The notes beneath the pieces are model-generated. The model saw nothing but the letters and a program-made list of their open reading frames with translations, was not told where the DNA came from and did no database searches. From contig CAKQMD010000028.1 in NCBI GenBank assembly GCA_934254925.1, positions 1 through 17,662 of the forward strand: 17,662 nucleotides of DNA, written 5' to 3'. Each line of letters opens with the position of its first letter. The first letter of the stretch is position 1. This document shows positions 1 through 6,401 of this stretch, one piece after another. A program made the translations under genes and the position numbers. The DNA is from an uncultured Alphaproteobacteria bacterium. Its GTDB lineage: Bacteria > Pseudomonadota > Alphaproteobacteria > RF32 > CAG-239.

Positions 1-1737
1 AATCCCTCTTCTTATTATACGGCAGTTTCCTTAAACAACCGCGCCAGCGACCTTTCTTCCCTCCTCGATTCCATGGCGCAAGGGATTCAAACCATCAAAG
101 CGGCCACGGAAGGTTTAGAAGCCGGCTCCGGACTGTTGGAACAAGCCGCCGCTACGGCAACCCAAGCTTTGGAGACCAATCATATTCCCGCCAAGTCCTG
201 GTTTGAAGAGCAGGAAGGCGTAGCGGCCGTGGTTTCGACCAAAGAAGAACTACTGGCGGCGCTTAATTCTGATTTAACCGGAGACATTGTTATTTACGGC
301 ACCATTCAACTGGACCAAGGTTTCACCGTCAAACAGGGACAAAACCTGGTCGGCGTCGGCTATTATGGCGTGGAAGATCAGGAAGTGAACAAATTTTCGC
401 GCTTGGAAATCAACGCCGATCAAATTTCACCCGACATCAACGGCACAGTCATTACAAACAACGGAAACCACAACAGTTTTGCTGATCTCAGCATTAAAGT
501 CACCAATCAAACCAACCGAAGCCTTTGGGTCATTGGCAATAAGCTGCAAGACAATAACGTCACCTATAGAAACATCGACATCCAGTTGGAAACGCAATAT
601 GACGGTTTAGACTTTTGGGGCGGTAATGCCTGTATCAGATACGGTACGATAGAGTTCGTCGGAACCAACAATTTATATGTTAACGGACCTCATAACAAAA
701 ACGAAATCCTCAACGCTGACATAACCATGAAAGGCGACAGTAAACTAAACTGCGGAAGTATTCGTTTTGGAAGTCTTACTTTGCAGGATCATGCCGAAGT
801 CAATCTTCAGGCAAAAAATTTTAGCTTGATGCAAATGGATATTTTTTTGCATGACAATTCGGTTTTGAATGCCCAGGCTGAAGAAAACGCTTTGACTTAT
901 ACGCGTGTTCATGCCTATGGAAGATCATCTATAAATATTGACGCAAAAAAGATTTTCTATATCGGCAATGACAATTCGGGATTAAGTATTTATTCAAAAC
1001 AAACTCGGATTAATTTGAAATATGAGGATTTTGCTTCCATTGCAGGAGATAAAAATTTTCTATTTAATGCTGTTGCTGGCAGTCAAATCATTGGCAACGG
1101 CAAAGTTTATCTTGCTGAAGAAAAAATTAGCGAAACTTTGGGTAAAGGAGATAAGTTTCCCGCTTCCTTAACCGAAAGCGGCGTCGGATCCCTGCCTCAG
1201 CTTGATTTTTCCGATTGGGATGACAAATATCGCCGACAGGAAGACCAAACCACGCAAAAAAATGCTTCCCGATATCACCAGATCATCGGTCAATACGATT
1301 CATTGATCAAAGACAGTTCTTACAAGGGGATCAACTTGCTAAGAGAGCAGGATCTGACGGTAACGTTCAATGAAGACCGTTCGGCGCAGCTCTCCGTACA
1401 AGGTAAGGACGCTTCGGCTCAAGCTTTGGGCTTGATGACAACTGATTGGCAAAACCAAGGCGACATTGCCCAATCTTTGGCTGAGATTGCCGACGCACTG
1501 AATCAGATCCGCCAGATGTCATCAGAACTCGGCAATTATTATTCAATCGTCACCACGCGGGAGAACTTTACGCAAAATCTGATCAACGTTTTGACCGAAG
1601 GCGCCGACAAGCTCACGCTTGCCGACATGAACGAGGAATCGGCCAATATGCTGGCTTTGCAAACCCGGCAACAGTTGGCGGTCAATTCCCTGTCTTTGGC
1701 TTCGCAGGCCTCGCAGTCGATTTTGAAACTGTTTTAA
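1..1737 (+). CDS. Flagellin with large beta-helix-like central insert (5' end outside window)
   Basis: Structural subunit of the flagellar filament, secreted through the flagellar type III apparatus. Frame 1 is open from the first base, so the true start and about 40 residues lie upstream. Visible residues 1-60 (NPSSYYTAVSLNNRASDL, then an amphipathic helix) match the flagellin N-terminal D0/D1 region. Visible residues 431-578 match the C-terminal D1/D0 region and end in LASQASQSILKLF. Between them lie about 350 residues rich in Asn, Gly, Ile and Val, with short beta-strand-like repeats such as NSFADLSIKV and VTYRNIDIQL. These suggest a right-handed parallel beta-helix replacing the usual D2/D3 domains; that fold is inferred by eye. 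At 578 or more residues it is longer than most flagellins. The insert, especially about 640-1190, looks more AT-rich than the ends, consistent with a mosaic origin. The 3' end overlaps the convergent flavin reductase gene by 56 bp, with no clear terminator. Confidence 0.9.
   Translation, partial: NPSSYYTAVSLNNRASDLSSLLDSMAQGIQTIKAATEGLEAGSGLLEQAAATATQALETNHIPAKSWFEEQEGVAAVVSTKEELLAALNSDLTGDIVIYGTIQLDQGFTVKQGQNLVGVGYYGVEDQEVNKFSRLEINADQISPDINGTVITNNGNHNSFADLSIKVTNQTNRSLWVIGNKLQDNNVTYRNIDIQLETQYDGLDFWGGNACIRYGTIEFVGTNNLYVNGPHNKNEILNADITMKGDSKLNCGSIRFGSLTLQDHAEVNLQAKNFSLMQMDIFLHDNSVLNAQAEENALTYTRVHAYGRSSINIDAKKIFYIGNDNSGLSIYSKQTRINLKYEDFASIAGDKNFLFNAVAGSQIIGNGKVYLAEEKISETLGKGDKFPASLTESGVGSLPQLDFSDWDDKYRRQEDQTTQKNASRYHQIIGQYDSLIKDSSYKGINLLREQDLTVTFNEDRSAQLSVQGKDASAQALGLMTTDWQNQGDIAQSLAEIADALNQIRQMSSELGNYYSIVTTRENFTQNLINVLTEGADKLTLADMNEESANMLALQTRQQLAVNSLSLASQASQSILKLF
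1282..1734. repeat. Inverted, diverged repeat of the flagellin C-terminal region (partner 17088-17531)
   Basis: The 3' ends of the two inward-facing flagellin genes form an inverted repeat of about 450 bp spanning some 15.3 kb. Over the final 243 coding bases I count about 48 differences (roughly 80% identity), all silent. The repeat may be too diverged for frequent homologous recombination. Confidence 0.8.
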
Positions 1738-2365
1738 ACGGCCTTTTTTCTTTGGCAACTTTCTTTGGCGCTCCGGGGCGAAATTCTTTCTTCGGCGCTT
1801 TGGAGGGGTTCTTTTGCACCGAAAAGCCAAATTTGCCGAGGAAACGTCCCAAAGTATAGTACTCACCATGCAGATAAGCCACCAGGCCCGACTTTTCCAA
1901 CTCCAGACGCCCGTTGGCGTCAATGTAACGAGAATCGACGTTTACATTGACGATCTCGCCCAAAAACATGTCATGCGTCGGAAAAGAGGTGACACTTTTA
2001 ACCTTGCATTCCAGAGCAACCGGCGCCGCTTTGAGCATCGGCGCCCGCACTTTCAGGCAAGGTTCGACCTCAAGTCCGCAAGCGGCAAATTTATCCAAGT
2101 CCCGGCCGGATTTTACGCCGCAAAAATCAGCGGCTTTCACCAAGGACAAGGTCGTCAGATTAATGACAAATTCCCCCTGCTCGCGAATCAGCACATGAGA
2201 ATAACGCGACGGACGCACCGAAATATAGGTCAAGGGCGGTTCGGTGTTGACGATCCCGGTCCAGGCGATCGTCAAAACATTGGGGCGCTCCATCGTGCCG
2301 CAGGTCACCATGACCGGCGGAACGGGCGCTAACATCGTTCCGGGTTTCCATGCTATTTTTGCCAT
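1682..2365 (-). CDS. Flavin reductase-like (DIM6/NTAB-type) FMN-binding protein with basic C-terminal tail
   Basis: Predicted cytoplasmic FMN-binding protein of the flavin reductase-like family. Members reduce flavin for partner oxygenases or act as stand-alone flavoproteins; the substrate here is unknown. Residues 1-185 carry the family pattern: an N-terminal KPGTMLAPVPPVMVTCG strand, TIAWTGIVNTEPPLTYISVRPSRYSH, a NLTT segment, and YLHGEYYTLGRFLGKFGFSV near the end of the domain. Residues 187-227 form an unusual Lys/Pro/Ala-rich basic tail, and its last 18 or so codons are antisense to the flagellin C-terminus. The ATG at 2365 follows an AAGGAAAAG ribosome binding site. The gene stands alone, facing away from the small membrane protein upstream. 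The family call is firm; the physiological role is not. Confidence 0.88.
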   Translation of the reverse strand: MAKIAWKPGTMLAPVPPVMVTCGTMERPNVLTIAWTGIVNTEPPLTYISVRPSRYSHVLIREQGEFVINLTTLSLVKAADFCGVKSGRDLDKFAACGLEVEPCLKVRAPMLKAAPVALECKVKSVTSFPTHDMFLGEIVNVNVDSRYIDANGRLELEKSGLVAYLHGEYYTLGRFLGKFGFSVQKNPSKAPKKEFRPGAPKKVAKEKRPFKTVSKSTARPAKPKTGN

Positions 2366-2431
2366 TTCTTTTCCTTTCTGTTTTTTCTCATCATAGTCGC
2401 AAATTTTTAATTGGCAACTTTTTATAAAGAC

Positions 2432-2459
2432 TGGACAAAAAAATTTATCATGTTATAGT
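2432..2459 (+). promoter_or_regulatory. Candidate sigma70-type promoter for the small membrane protein gene
   Basis: TGGACA at 2432-2437 and TATAGT at 2454-2459 are separated by 16 bp, about 45 bases before the ATG at 2507. The surrounding sequence is very AT-rich. The leader shows no good Shine-Dalgarno sequence. Confidence 0.5.
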
Positions 2460-2506
2460 TAAGTATATTTCCTTATTAGATTGTTTAATTAAAAAAATAT
2501 ATAATT

Positions 2507-2851
2507 ATGGTGAACTGTATTTACGCCGCCATTTTATTCGGCATCTTAATCGCGGGAATCATCTTTTACCTGCGGGGTTCTTACAAGCTCATGAAATATG
2601 CGGATTTTGACAAAGAGGCCTTGGTCAACCGCTTTGAAAAGGCTATGGAGTATCCGTCGCTTTACAAAAAAGCAAGCTTTGGACAACTGGAGTTGGAATA
2701 TCTTTGTTCTTACTATCAGGAACGGGTCAGCGACGACTATTGGAAGAGCATTTGCGGTGACAAATTCATTGAAGACGATTCCGTAAAGGCAGAGAAAATC
2801 CGTTGCCAAAAAATGGCGACGGAAGCACAAAACAGACTCAAAAATTTATAA
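2507..2851 (+). CDS. Small membrane-anchored protein of unknown function
   Basis: I do not recognise this 114-residue protein. Residues 4-22 (CIYAAILFGILIAGIIFYL) form one hydrophobic segment, followed by a basic stretch (RGSYKLMK). This suggests an inner-membrane anchor with a soluble part of about 85 residues on the cytoplasmic side. That part is charged, helical-looking and rich in Tyr, Lys and Glu, with three scattered Cys. It has a plausible promoter upstream and a strong terminator immediately after its stop codon, so it appears to be a single-gene transcript. The ATG at 2507 lacks an obvious ribosome binding site (the 5' sequence is A/T only), which lowers confidence in the exact start. 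Codon use looks like that of its neighbours. Confidence 0.7.
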   Translation: MVNCIYAAILFGILIAGIIFYLRGSYKLMKYADFDKEALVNRFEKAMEYPSLYKKASFGQLELEYLCSYYQERVSDDYWKSICGDKFIEDDSVKAEKIRCQKMATEAQNRLKNL

Positions 2852-2883
2852 AAAGAGGAGACTTTGAAGTCTCCTCTTTTTTG
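2851..2883. terminator. Bidirectional rho-independent terminator
   Basis: A perfect 14-bp inverted repeat, AAAAGAGGAGACTT (2851-2864) with its complement at 2867-2880, flanked by A and T runs. It lies between the convergent small membrane protein gene and nrdG and can serve both. Its first base is the last base of the small gene's stop codon. Confidence 0.9.
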
Positions 2884-2893
2884 CATCTATGCT

Positions 2894-3595
2894 TTATTTT
2901 CTGACCTCAAATTCGACAAACCAGCTTTTCAGCTCCGCCAGCAGCCCCTTGTCGGCAAAGAAGTCTTCGCACTGGTCTTCGCTGGTTTCCTTATCGCTTT
3001 CCACCGGGCGGTATTTTTGCAGAAAATATTTTTTAACGCCTTTGTCTTTCAACATCCGTGCCATCTCGCGGATATCATGCGGCGTCAGAAGCCGCGGGTC
3101 GCAAGTGGTTCGGCACTCAAAGTCAATGCCCGAAGCCAAAAGCAGATCCAAACTCTCGGCGACCTCCCGCAAATGATTCGTTTGCGTCACCGCCTGATAG
3201 CGTTCGGTTTCAAACGGCGCCTTAATGTCAAATCCGACCCAGTCCAATTGCGGCAAGATCTTCTGCAGATGAGACGGGCGATAACCGCCGGTATGCAAGC
3301 CAATCTTATAACCCAGGGCTTTTACCTCGCTTATCGCCTCCCCGAGGGAATCCTGCACCAAAGGTTCGCCGCCGCTGAAAACAACGGCATCCAGCTTGCC
3401 CCGCCTTTCATTTAAAAACGCCAAAAACTTGGGCCATAAAAAATTGGTTTGGGCGCCGATCTTTTGAATATGGGCATTATAGCAAAAAGGACAACGCCAA
3501 GGACAACCCTGCATAAAAACGACAGCGGCCAGTTGTCCGGGATAATCAACGACGGAAAAGGTTTCCACGCCGCCGACAAGAATGTTCGCACTCAT
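2894..3595 (-). CDS. nrdG: Anaerobic ribonucleoside-triphosphate reductase activating protein (radical SAM)
   Basis: Radical SAM activase that uses a [4Fe-4S] cluster and S-adenosylmethionine to make the glycyl radical on class III ribonucleotide reductase. The cluster ligands are visible as C31, C35 and C38 in GCPWRCPFC, followed by a GGEP SAM-binding motif (SGGEPLVQ). At 233 residues it fits the longer NrdG subtype (TIGR02495-like) rather than the short E. coli form of about 150 residues. The ATG at 3595 is preceded by GGAAG at good spacing. It is last in the nrdD, glycyl-radical protein, nrdG order and lies behind a hairpin terminator, so it is probably expressed by partial read-through and at lower level than its substrate. 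Its expected target glycine is on the small protein just upstream. Confidence 0.95.
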   Translation of the reverse strand: MSANILVGGVETFSVVDYPGQLAAVVFMQGCPWRCPFCYNAHIQKIGAQTNFLWPKFLAFLNERRGKLDAVVFSGGEPLVQDSLGEAISEVKALGYKIGLHTGGYRPSHLQKILPQLDWVGFDIKAPFETERYQAVTQTNHLREVAESLDLLLASGIDFECRTTCDPRLLTPHDIREMARMLKDKGVKKYFLQKYRPVESDKETSEDQCEDFFADKGLLAELKSWFVEFEVRK

Positions 3596-3613
3596 GATTT
3601 CTTCCGTTTAAAC

Positions 3614-3647
3614 AAAATCCCGGACGGCACACCGCCCGGGATTTTTT
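3614..3647. terminator. Hairpin terminator or attenuator between the glycyl-radical ORF and nrdG
   Basis: Arms AAATCCCGG and CCGGGATTT enclose an inner CGG-caca-CCG pair, with a T-rich tail on either strand. In the minus direction it follows the 65-residue gene and ends only about 18 bases before the nrdG start. It may therefore lower nrdG expression relative to nrdD rather than end the operon. Confidence 0.8.
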
Positions 3648-3663
3648 GATTACTGCATAAAAA

Positions 3664-3861
3664 TTATTCGGCGGCGATATCCAAAGCATCCATGCAAACG
3701 GCTTTGCTCTCGCAGAAACATTTTCTTGAGTAAAATTCAGACTTCTTGCCGACATTGAACTCGGAAACCGGACGGAAATACCCCATCACTCTGGTCCATA
3801 CCTCGCAAGGCTGTCTTTCTTCATCTCTTAACTTGATTTCTTCGATATTAATTGTTGTCAT
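3664..3861 (-). CDS. Stand-alone glycyl-radical domain protein of class III ribonucleotide reductase
   Basis: This 65-residue protein matches the extreme C-terminus of NrdD, which is missing from the adjacent nrdD product. Residues 19-47 (CEVWTRVMGYFRPVSEFN, then GKKSEF and RK) correspond to the conserved RVxGY...N.GK..E...RK block. G27 aligns with the radical-bearing glycine (G681 in E. coli, G580 in phage T4). It lies in the same frame as nrdD but is separated by tandem TAA-TGA stops and ten sense codons. It has its own ATG, with GGAG 10 bases upstream. It ends in a Cys-containing tail (C48, C50, C56) that I do not recognise from NrdD. The likely role is to dock on NrdD and carry the radical made by NrdG, as the small protein GrcA/YfiD can replace the glycyl-radical end of pyruvate formate-lyase. 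The family match is clear; independent function is inferred. The alternative is decay of a once-continuous gene. Confidence 0.85.
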   Translation of the reverse strand: MTTINIEEIKLRDEERQPCEVWTRVMGYFRPVSEFNVGKKSEFYSRKCFCESKAVCMDALDIAAE

Positions 3862-3894
3862 AATTTTCTGTCTCCAAATACAAAATTTTACTCA

Positions 3895-5961
3895 TTAGGC
3901 AACTTCTTTTCTGGAAGCTGCGGCTCTTTTCTCTGCCTTTTTCTCCTCATCGCAGATCGGGCAGAATTTGTGTTCTCCGGAAATGTATCCATGCTTGGGG
4001 CAAATGGAAAAAGTCGGAGTAATCGTCACATAAGGCAAACGATAGTTTGTCAGGACGCGTCTGACAATGTCGCGGCAAACTTTGGCAGACGATATTCTTT
4101 GACCCATATAAAGGTGGAGAACCGTTCCACCGGTATATTTGGTTTGCAGCGTAGACTGAAGGTCCAGGGCTTCAAACGGGTCATCAGTGTAACCAACCGG
4201 CAATTGCGAAGAGTTGGTATAGAAAGGATTTTCGGGCGTCCCGGCTTGAATGATGTCTTTGAAGCGTTTTTTATCTTCGCGGGCAAAACGGGTCGTCGCC
4301 CCTTCCGCCGGCGTTGCTTCCAGATTATACATATGGCCGGTTTCTTCTTGGATTTTCACCATCTTGGCACGGATGTAATCCAAGAACTTGATGGCAAACT
4401 CCTGCCCCCAGCTGTCGGCAATGTTGTGTTCGTCATTAGTGAAGTTGCGGATCATTTCGTTAATGCCGTTGACACCAATGGTCGAGAAGTGATTGCGCAG
4501 CGTTCCCAAATAACGTTTGGTGAAGGGGAACAAGCCGCTGTCAATCAGTCTTTGGATGACTTTGCGCTTGATTTCCAAAGAGGTGCGGGCAATATCCATC
4601 AACTCGTCAACCCGGGCAAAGAGGCCGGCTTCGTCACCTTTGTAAACATAGCCGAGACGGGCGCAGTTAAAGGTTACGACACCGACGGAACCGGTTTGCT
4701 CGGCCGAACCGAAGAGACCGTTGCCTCGGGCCAACAGCTCGCGCAGATCCAACTGCAGACGGCAGCACATGGAGCGAATCTGTCCCGGTTTCAAAACCGA
4801 ATTGATGAAATTCTGGAAATAAGGCAAGCCGTATTTTGCCGTCATCTCAAACAAAAGTTCGGTATTTTCATCTTCCCAGGGGAAGTCCGGCGTCATGTTA
4901 TAGGTCGGGATCGGGAAAGTGAAGGGACGACCTTTGATGTCGCCTTTCATCATCACTTCCATATAGGCCTTGTTGATCATATGCATTTCTTCCTGCAGAT
5001 CACCATAGGTATATTCCTGTTCCACGCCGGCAATCAGCGGATGTTTGTCGCGCAAATCCTCAGGGCAGACCCAGTCAAAAGTAAAGTTGGTAAACGGCGT
5101 CTGAGAGCCCCAACGCGACGGAACGTTCAGGTTATAGACCAACTCCTGCATGCATTGATAAACCTGCTTATAAGACAGCTTGTCGGAACGAACATAAGGC
5201 GCCAGATAAGTATCAACAGAAGAAAATGCCTGAGCACCGGCCCATTCGTTTTGCAATGTGCCCATAAAGTTGACCATTTGGCCGACGGCAGCCGACAAAT
5301 GTTTAGGAGCGCCGGCTTCGGCCTTGCCGGGAACGCCGTTAAAACCTTCATGCAACAGATTTTTCAGAGACCAACCGGCGCAATAGGCAGCCAACATGCT
5401 CAAATCATGAATATGAATGTCGCCGTTGCGGTGCGCTTCGCCGACGTTAGCGGGATAGACGTGGCTCAGCCAATAATTGGCCGTCACTTTTCCCGAAACG
5501 TTCAGAATCAAGCCGCCGTTGGAATATCCCTGATTGGCGTTTTCGTTAATGCGCCAGTCCAGTCTTTCCAGATATTCGTTGATTGAACTTTCAACATCAA
5601 CCATGACTTTATGATCACTGCGGGCGCGGTTGCGTTGGTCGCGGTACAAAATATAGGATTTGGCCGTAGCAAAATAGTTGGCCGAAATCAAAACCTGCTC
5701 GACAATATCTTGAATATTTTCAATGGAAGGAAGAGTTTCCGTATATTTATGCTTTAATACCTTTAATACCTGAGCCGTCAGAAGCCAGGATTCCTGTTCG
5801 CCAAACTCACCGGTAGTGTTACCCGCTTTATTGATGGCATTAAAAATTTTGGTGCTGTCAAAAGGAGCCAGAGTACCGTCGCGTTTGGTCACGCTGTCAA
5901 TAGGGATCTGCTCGTTGGCTACAGCAGGCATATCATAACTGGTGTGTGACATATCTTTCAT
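3895..5961 (-). CDS. nrdD: Anaerobic ribonucleoside-triphosphate reductase, large part, lacking the glycyl-radical segment
   Basis: Class III ribonucleotide reductase, which reduces NTPs to dNTPs without oxygen. Residues about 22-115 form an ATP-cone allosteric domain (VTKRDGTLAPFDSTKIFNAI). The ten-stranded barrel follows, with HIHDL (183-187), a conserved YCAGWS cysteine (C194), and MCCRLQLD (C399/C400), the probable finger-loop thiyl site. A zinc ribbon with C654, H657, C667 and C670 lies near the end. The 688-residue product then stops after a charged tail (DEEKKAEKRAAASRKEVA), with no RVxGY glycyl-radical block. That block is in the next gene, in the same frame after TAA-TGA. The start is uncertain: ATG at 5961 lies only 2-3 bases after AAGGA, so the fourth-codon ATG at 5952 may be used. 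The upstream region has paired NrdR boxes and DnaA boxes. Confidence 0.96.
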   Translation of the reverse strand: MKDMSHTSYDMPAVANEQIPIDSVTKRDGTLAPFDSTKIFNAINKAGNTTGEFGEQESWLLTAQVLKVLKHKYTETLPSIENIQDIVEQVLISANYFATAKSYILYRDQRNRARSDHKVMVDVESSINEYLERLDWRINENANQGYSNGGLILNVSGKVTANYWLSHVYPANVGEAHRNGDIHIHDLSMLAAYCAGWSLKNLLHEGFNGVPGKAEAGAPKHLSAAVGQMVNFMGTLQNEWAGAQAFSSVDTYLAPYVRSDKLSYKQVYQCMQELVYNLNVPSRWGSQTPFTNFTFDWVCPEDLRDKHPLIAGVEQEYTYGDLQEEMHMINKAYMEVMMKGDIKGRPFTFPIPTYNMTPDFPWEDENTELLFEMTAKYGLPYFQNFINSVLKPGQIRSMCCRLQLDLRELLARGNGLFGSAEQTGSVGVVTFNCARLGYVYKGDEAGLFARVDELMDIARTSLEIKRKVIQRLIDSGLFPFTKRYLGTLRNHFSTIGVNGINEMIRNFTNDEHNIADSWGQEFAIKFLDYIRAKMVKIQEETGHMYNLEATPAEGATTRFAREDKKRFKDIIQAGTPENPFYTNSSQLPVGYTDDPFEALDLQSTLQTKYTGGTVLHLYMGQRISSAKVCRDIVRRVLTNYRLPYVTITPTFSICPKHGYISGEHKFCPICDEEKKAEKRAAASRKEVA

Positions 5962-6012
5962 TCTTCCTTATTCTTGATCTTAAAGTCTCAGTGGATCATC
6001 GCTGATCTTTAT

Positions 6013-6028
6013 ATACAATATATAGTAT
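6013..6028. promoter_or_regulatory. NrdR box 1
   Basis: ATACAATATATAGTAT matches the consensus ACACWATATATWGTGT at 13 of 16 positions by eye, including the invariant AC and GT. It is 31 bp start-to-start from box 2, the usual helical spacing for NrdR pairs, and about 50 bp upstream of nrdD. A weak promoter reading toward nrdD (TTTACA at 6042-6037, TATTGT at 6020-6015) would overlap this box, consistent with repression. Confidence 0.82.
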
Positions 6029-6043
6029 TAATTTTTTGTAAAG

Positions 6044-6059
6044 AAACTAGATATTGTAT
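6044..6059. promoter_or_regulatory. NrdR box 2
   Basis: AAACTAGATATTGTAT matches the NrdR consensus at 13 of 16 positions and lies three helical turns from box 1. Paired boxes are how the ATP/dATP-sensing repressor NrdR controls ribonucleotide reductase operons. Confidence 0.8.
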
Positions 6060-6137
6060 TCACAACTTTTTTAGCTTTTGTTTTTCAGGGGTGATTCCTT
6101 GCCTTTTATATTGCGAAATATTGAGGGTAATAACAAT

Positions 6138-6161
6138 ACCCTAAAAATCTTTTTTTAGGGT
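6138..6161. repeat. Perfect 10-bp inverted repeat with a competing alternative stem
   Basis: ACCCTAAAAA (6138-6147) pairs with TTTTTAGGGT (6152-6161) around a 4-base loop. The left arm can instead pair with AGGGTA at 6124-6129, so two hairpins are mutually exclusive. Function is unknown; it could act as DNA operator half-sites or as RNA structure. Confidence 0.5.
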
Positions 6162-6342
6162 TGACACTTCTATCCCCTTATAAATCAATCATAAAAAAAA
6201 TTACGCTTAGTGGATAATTTCGTTAAGATTTTCGATTCCCCGCTTTCCGGCGGAAAATAAGCAATTTTTGCGGGTTTTTATCCACATATTATCCACAGAA
6301 TCAATTTGCCCTGCCGCGACTCGTTGCCTGTTTTCAGATACA

Positions 6343-6371
6343 AAAAAGACACCCCGACAGGGTGTCTTTTT
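6343..6371. terminator. Rho-independent terminator after the TolC-like gene
   Basis: A perfect 12-bp stem, AAAAAGACACCC (6343-6354) with its complement at 6360-6371, a CGACA loop, and T-runs in both directions. It lies 30 bases beyond the stop codon of the minus-strand TolC-family gene and separates it from the nrdD control region. Confidence 0.92.
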
Positions 6372-6401
6372 CAATGCGGCCGTCATGTCGCAAAAACGGT
6401 T

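Larger units (their letters stand above)
5962..6342. other. Long intergenic control region with a DnaA box cluster
   Basis: The gap between nrdD and the TolC-like gene is about 440 bases, the only gene-free stretch over 300 bases in the window. Besides the NrdR boxes it holds two perfect DnaA boxes TTATCCACA (6278-6286 and 6289-6297). One 8/9 box lies on the minus strand (TTATCCACT, 6217-6209) and one on the plus strand (GTATTCACA, 6056-6064). A weaker minus-strand copy is at 5998-5990. It also holds AT-rich stretches and a perfect 10-bp inverted repeat at 6138-6161. No open reading frame in it looks real. It may give DnaA control of nrdD, as known for E. coli nrdAB, or be a replication origin. 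Confidence 0.6.

Noticed and set aside
73..75. ATG at 73 as the flagellin start
   Set aside because: The frame is open to base 1 and encodes conserved flagellin N-terminal sequence (NPSSYYTA...) before this Met.
1814..2332. Plus-strand frames antisense to the flavin reductase gene
   Set aside because: They lack family features and ribosome binding sites, and the minus-strand gene explains the region.
3970..5586. A 538-codon open frame on the plus strand, antisense to nrdD
   Set aside because: It is a shadow of a strongly conserved gene; the translation has no recognisable features.
6161..6190. TTGACA at 6161-6166 as a plus-strand promoter
   Set aside because: There is no -10 at proper spacing and no plus-strand gene downstream for 2 kb.
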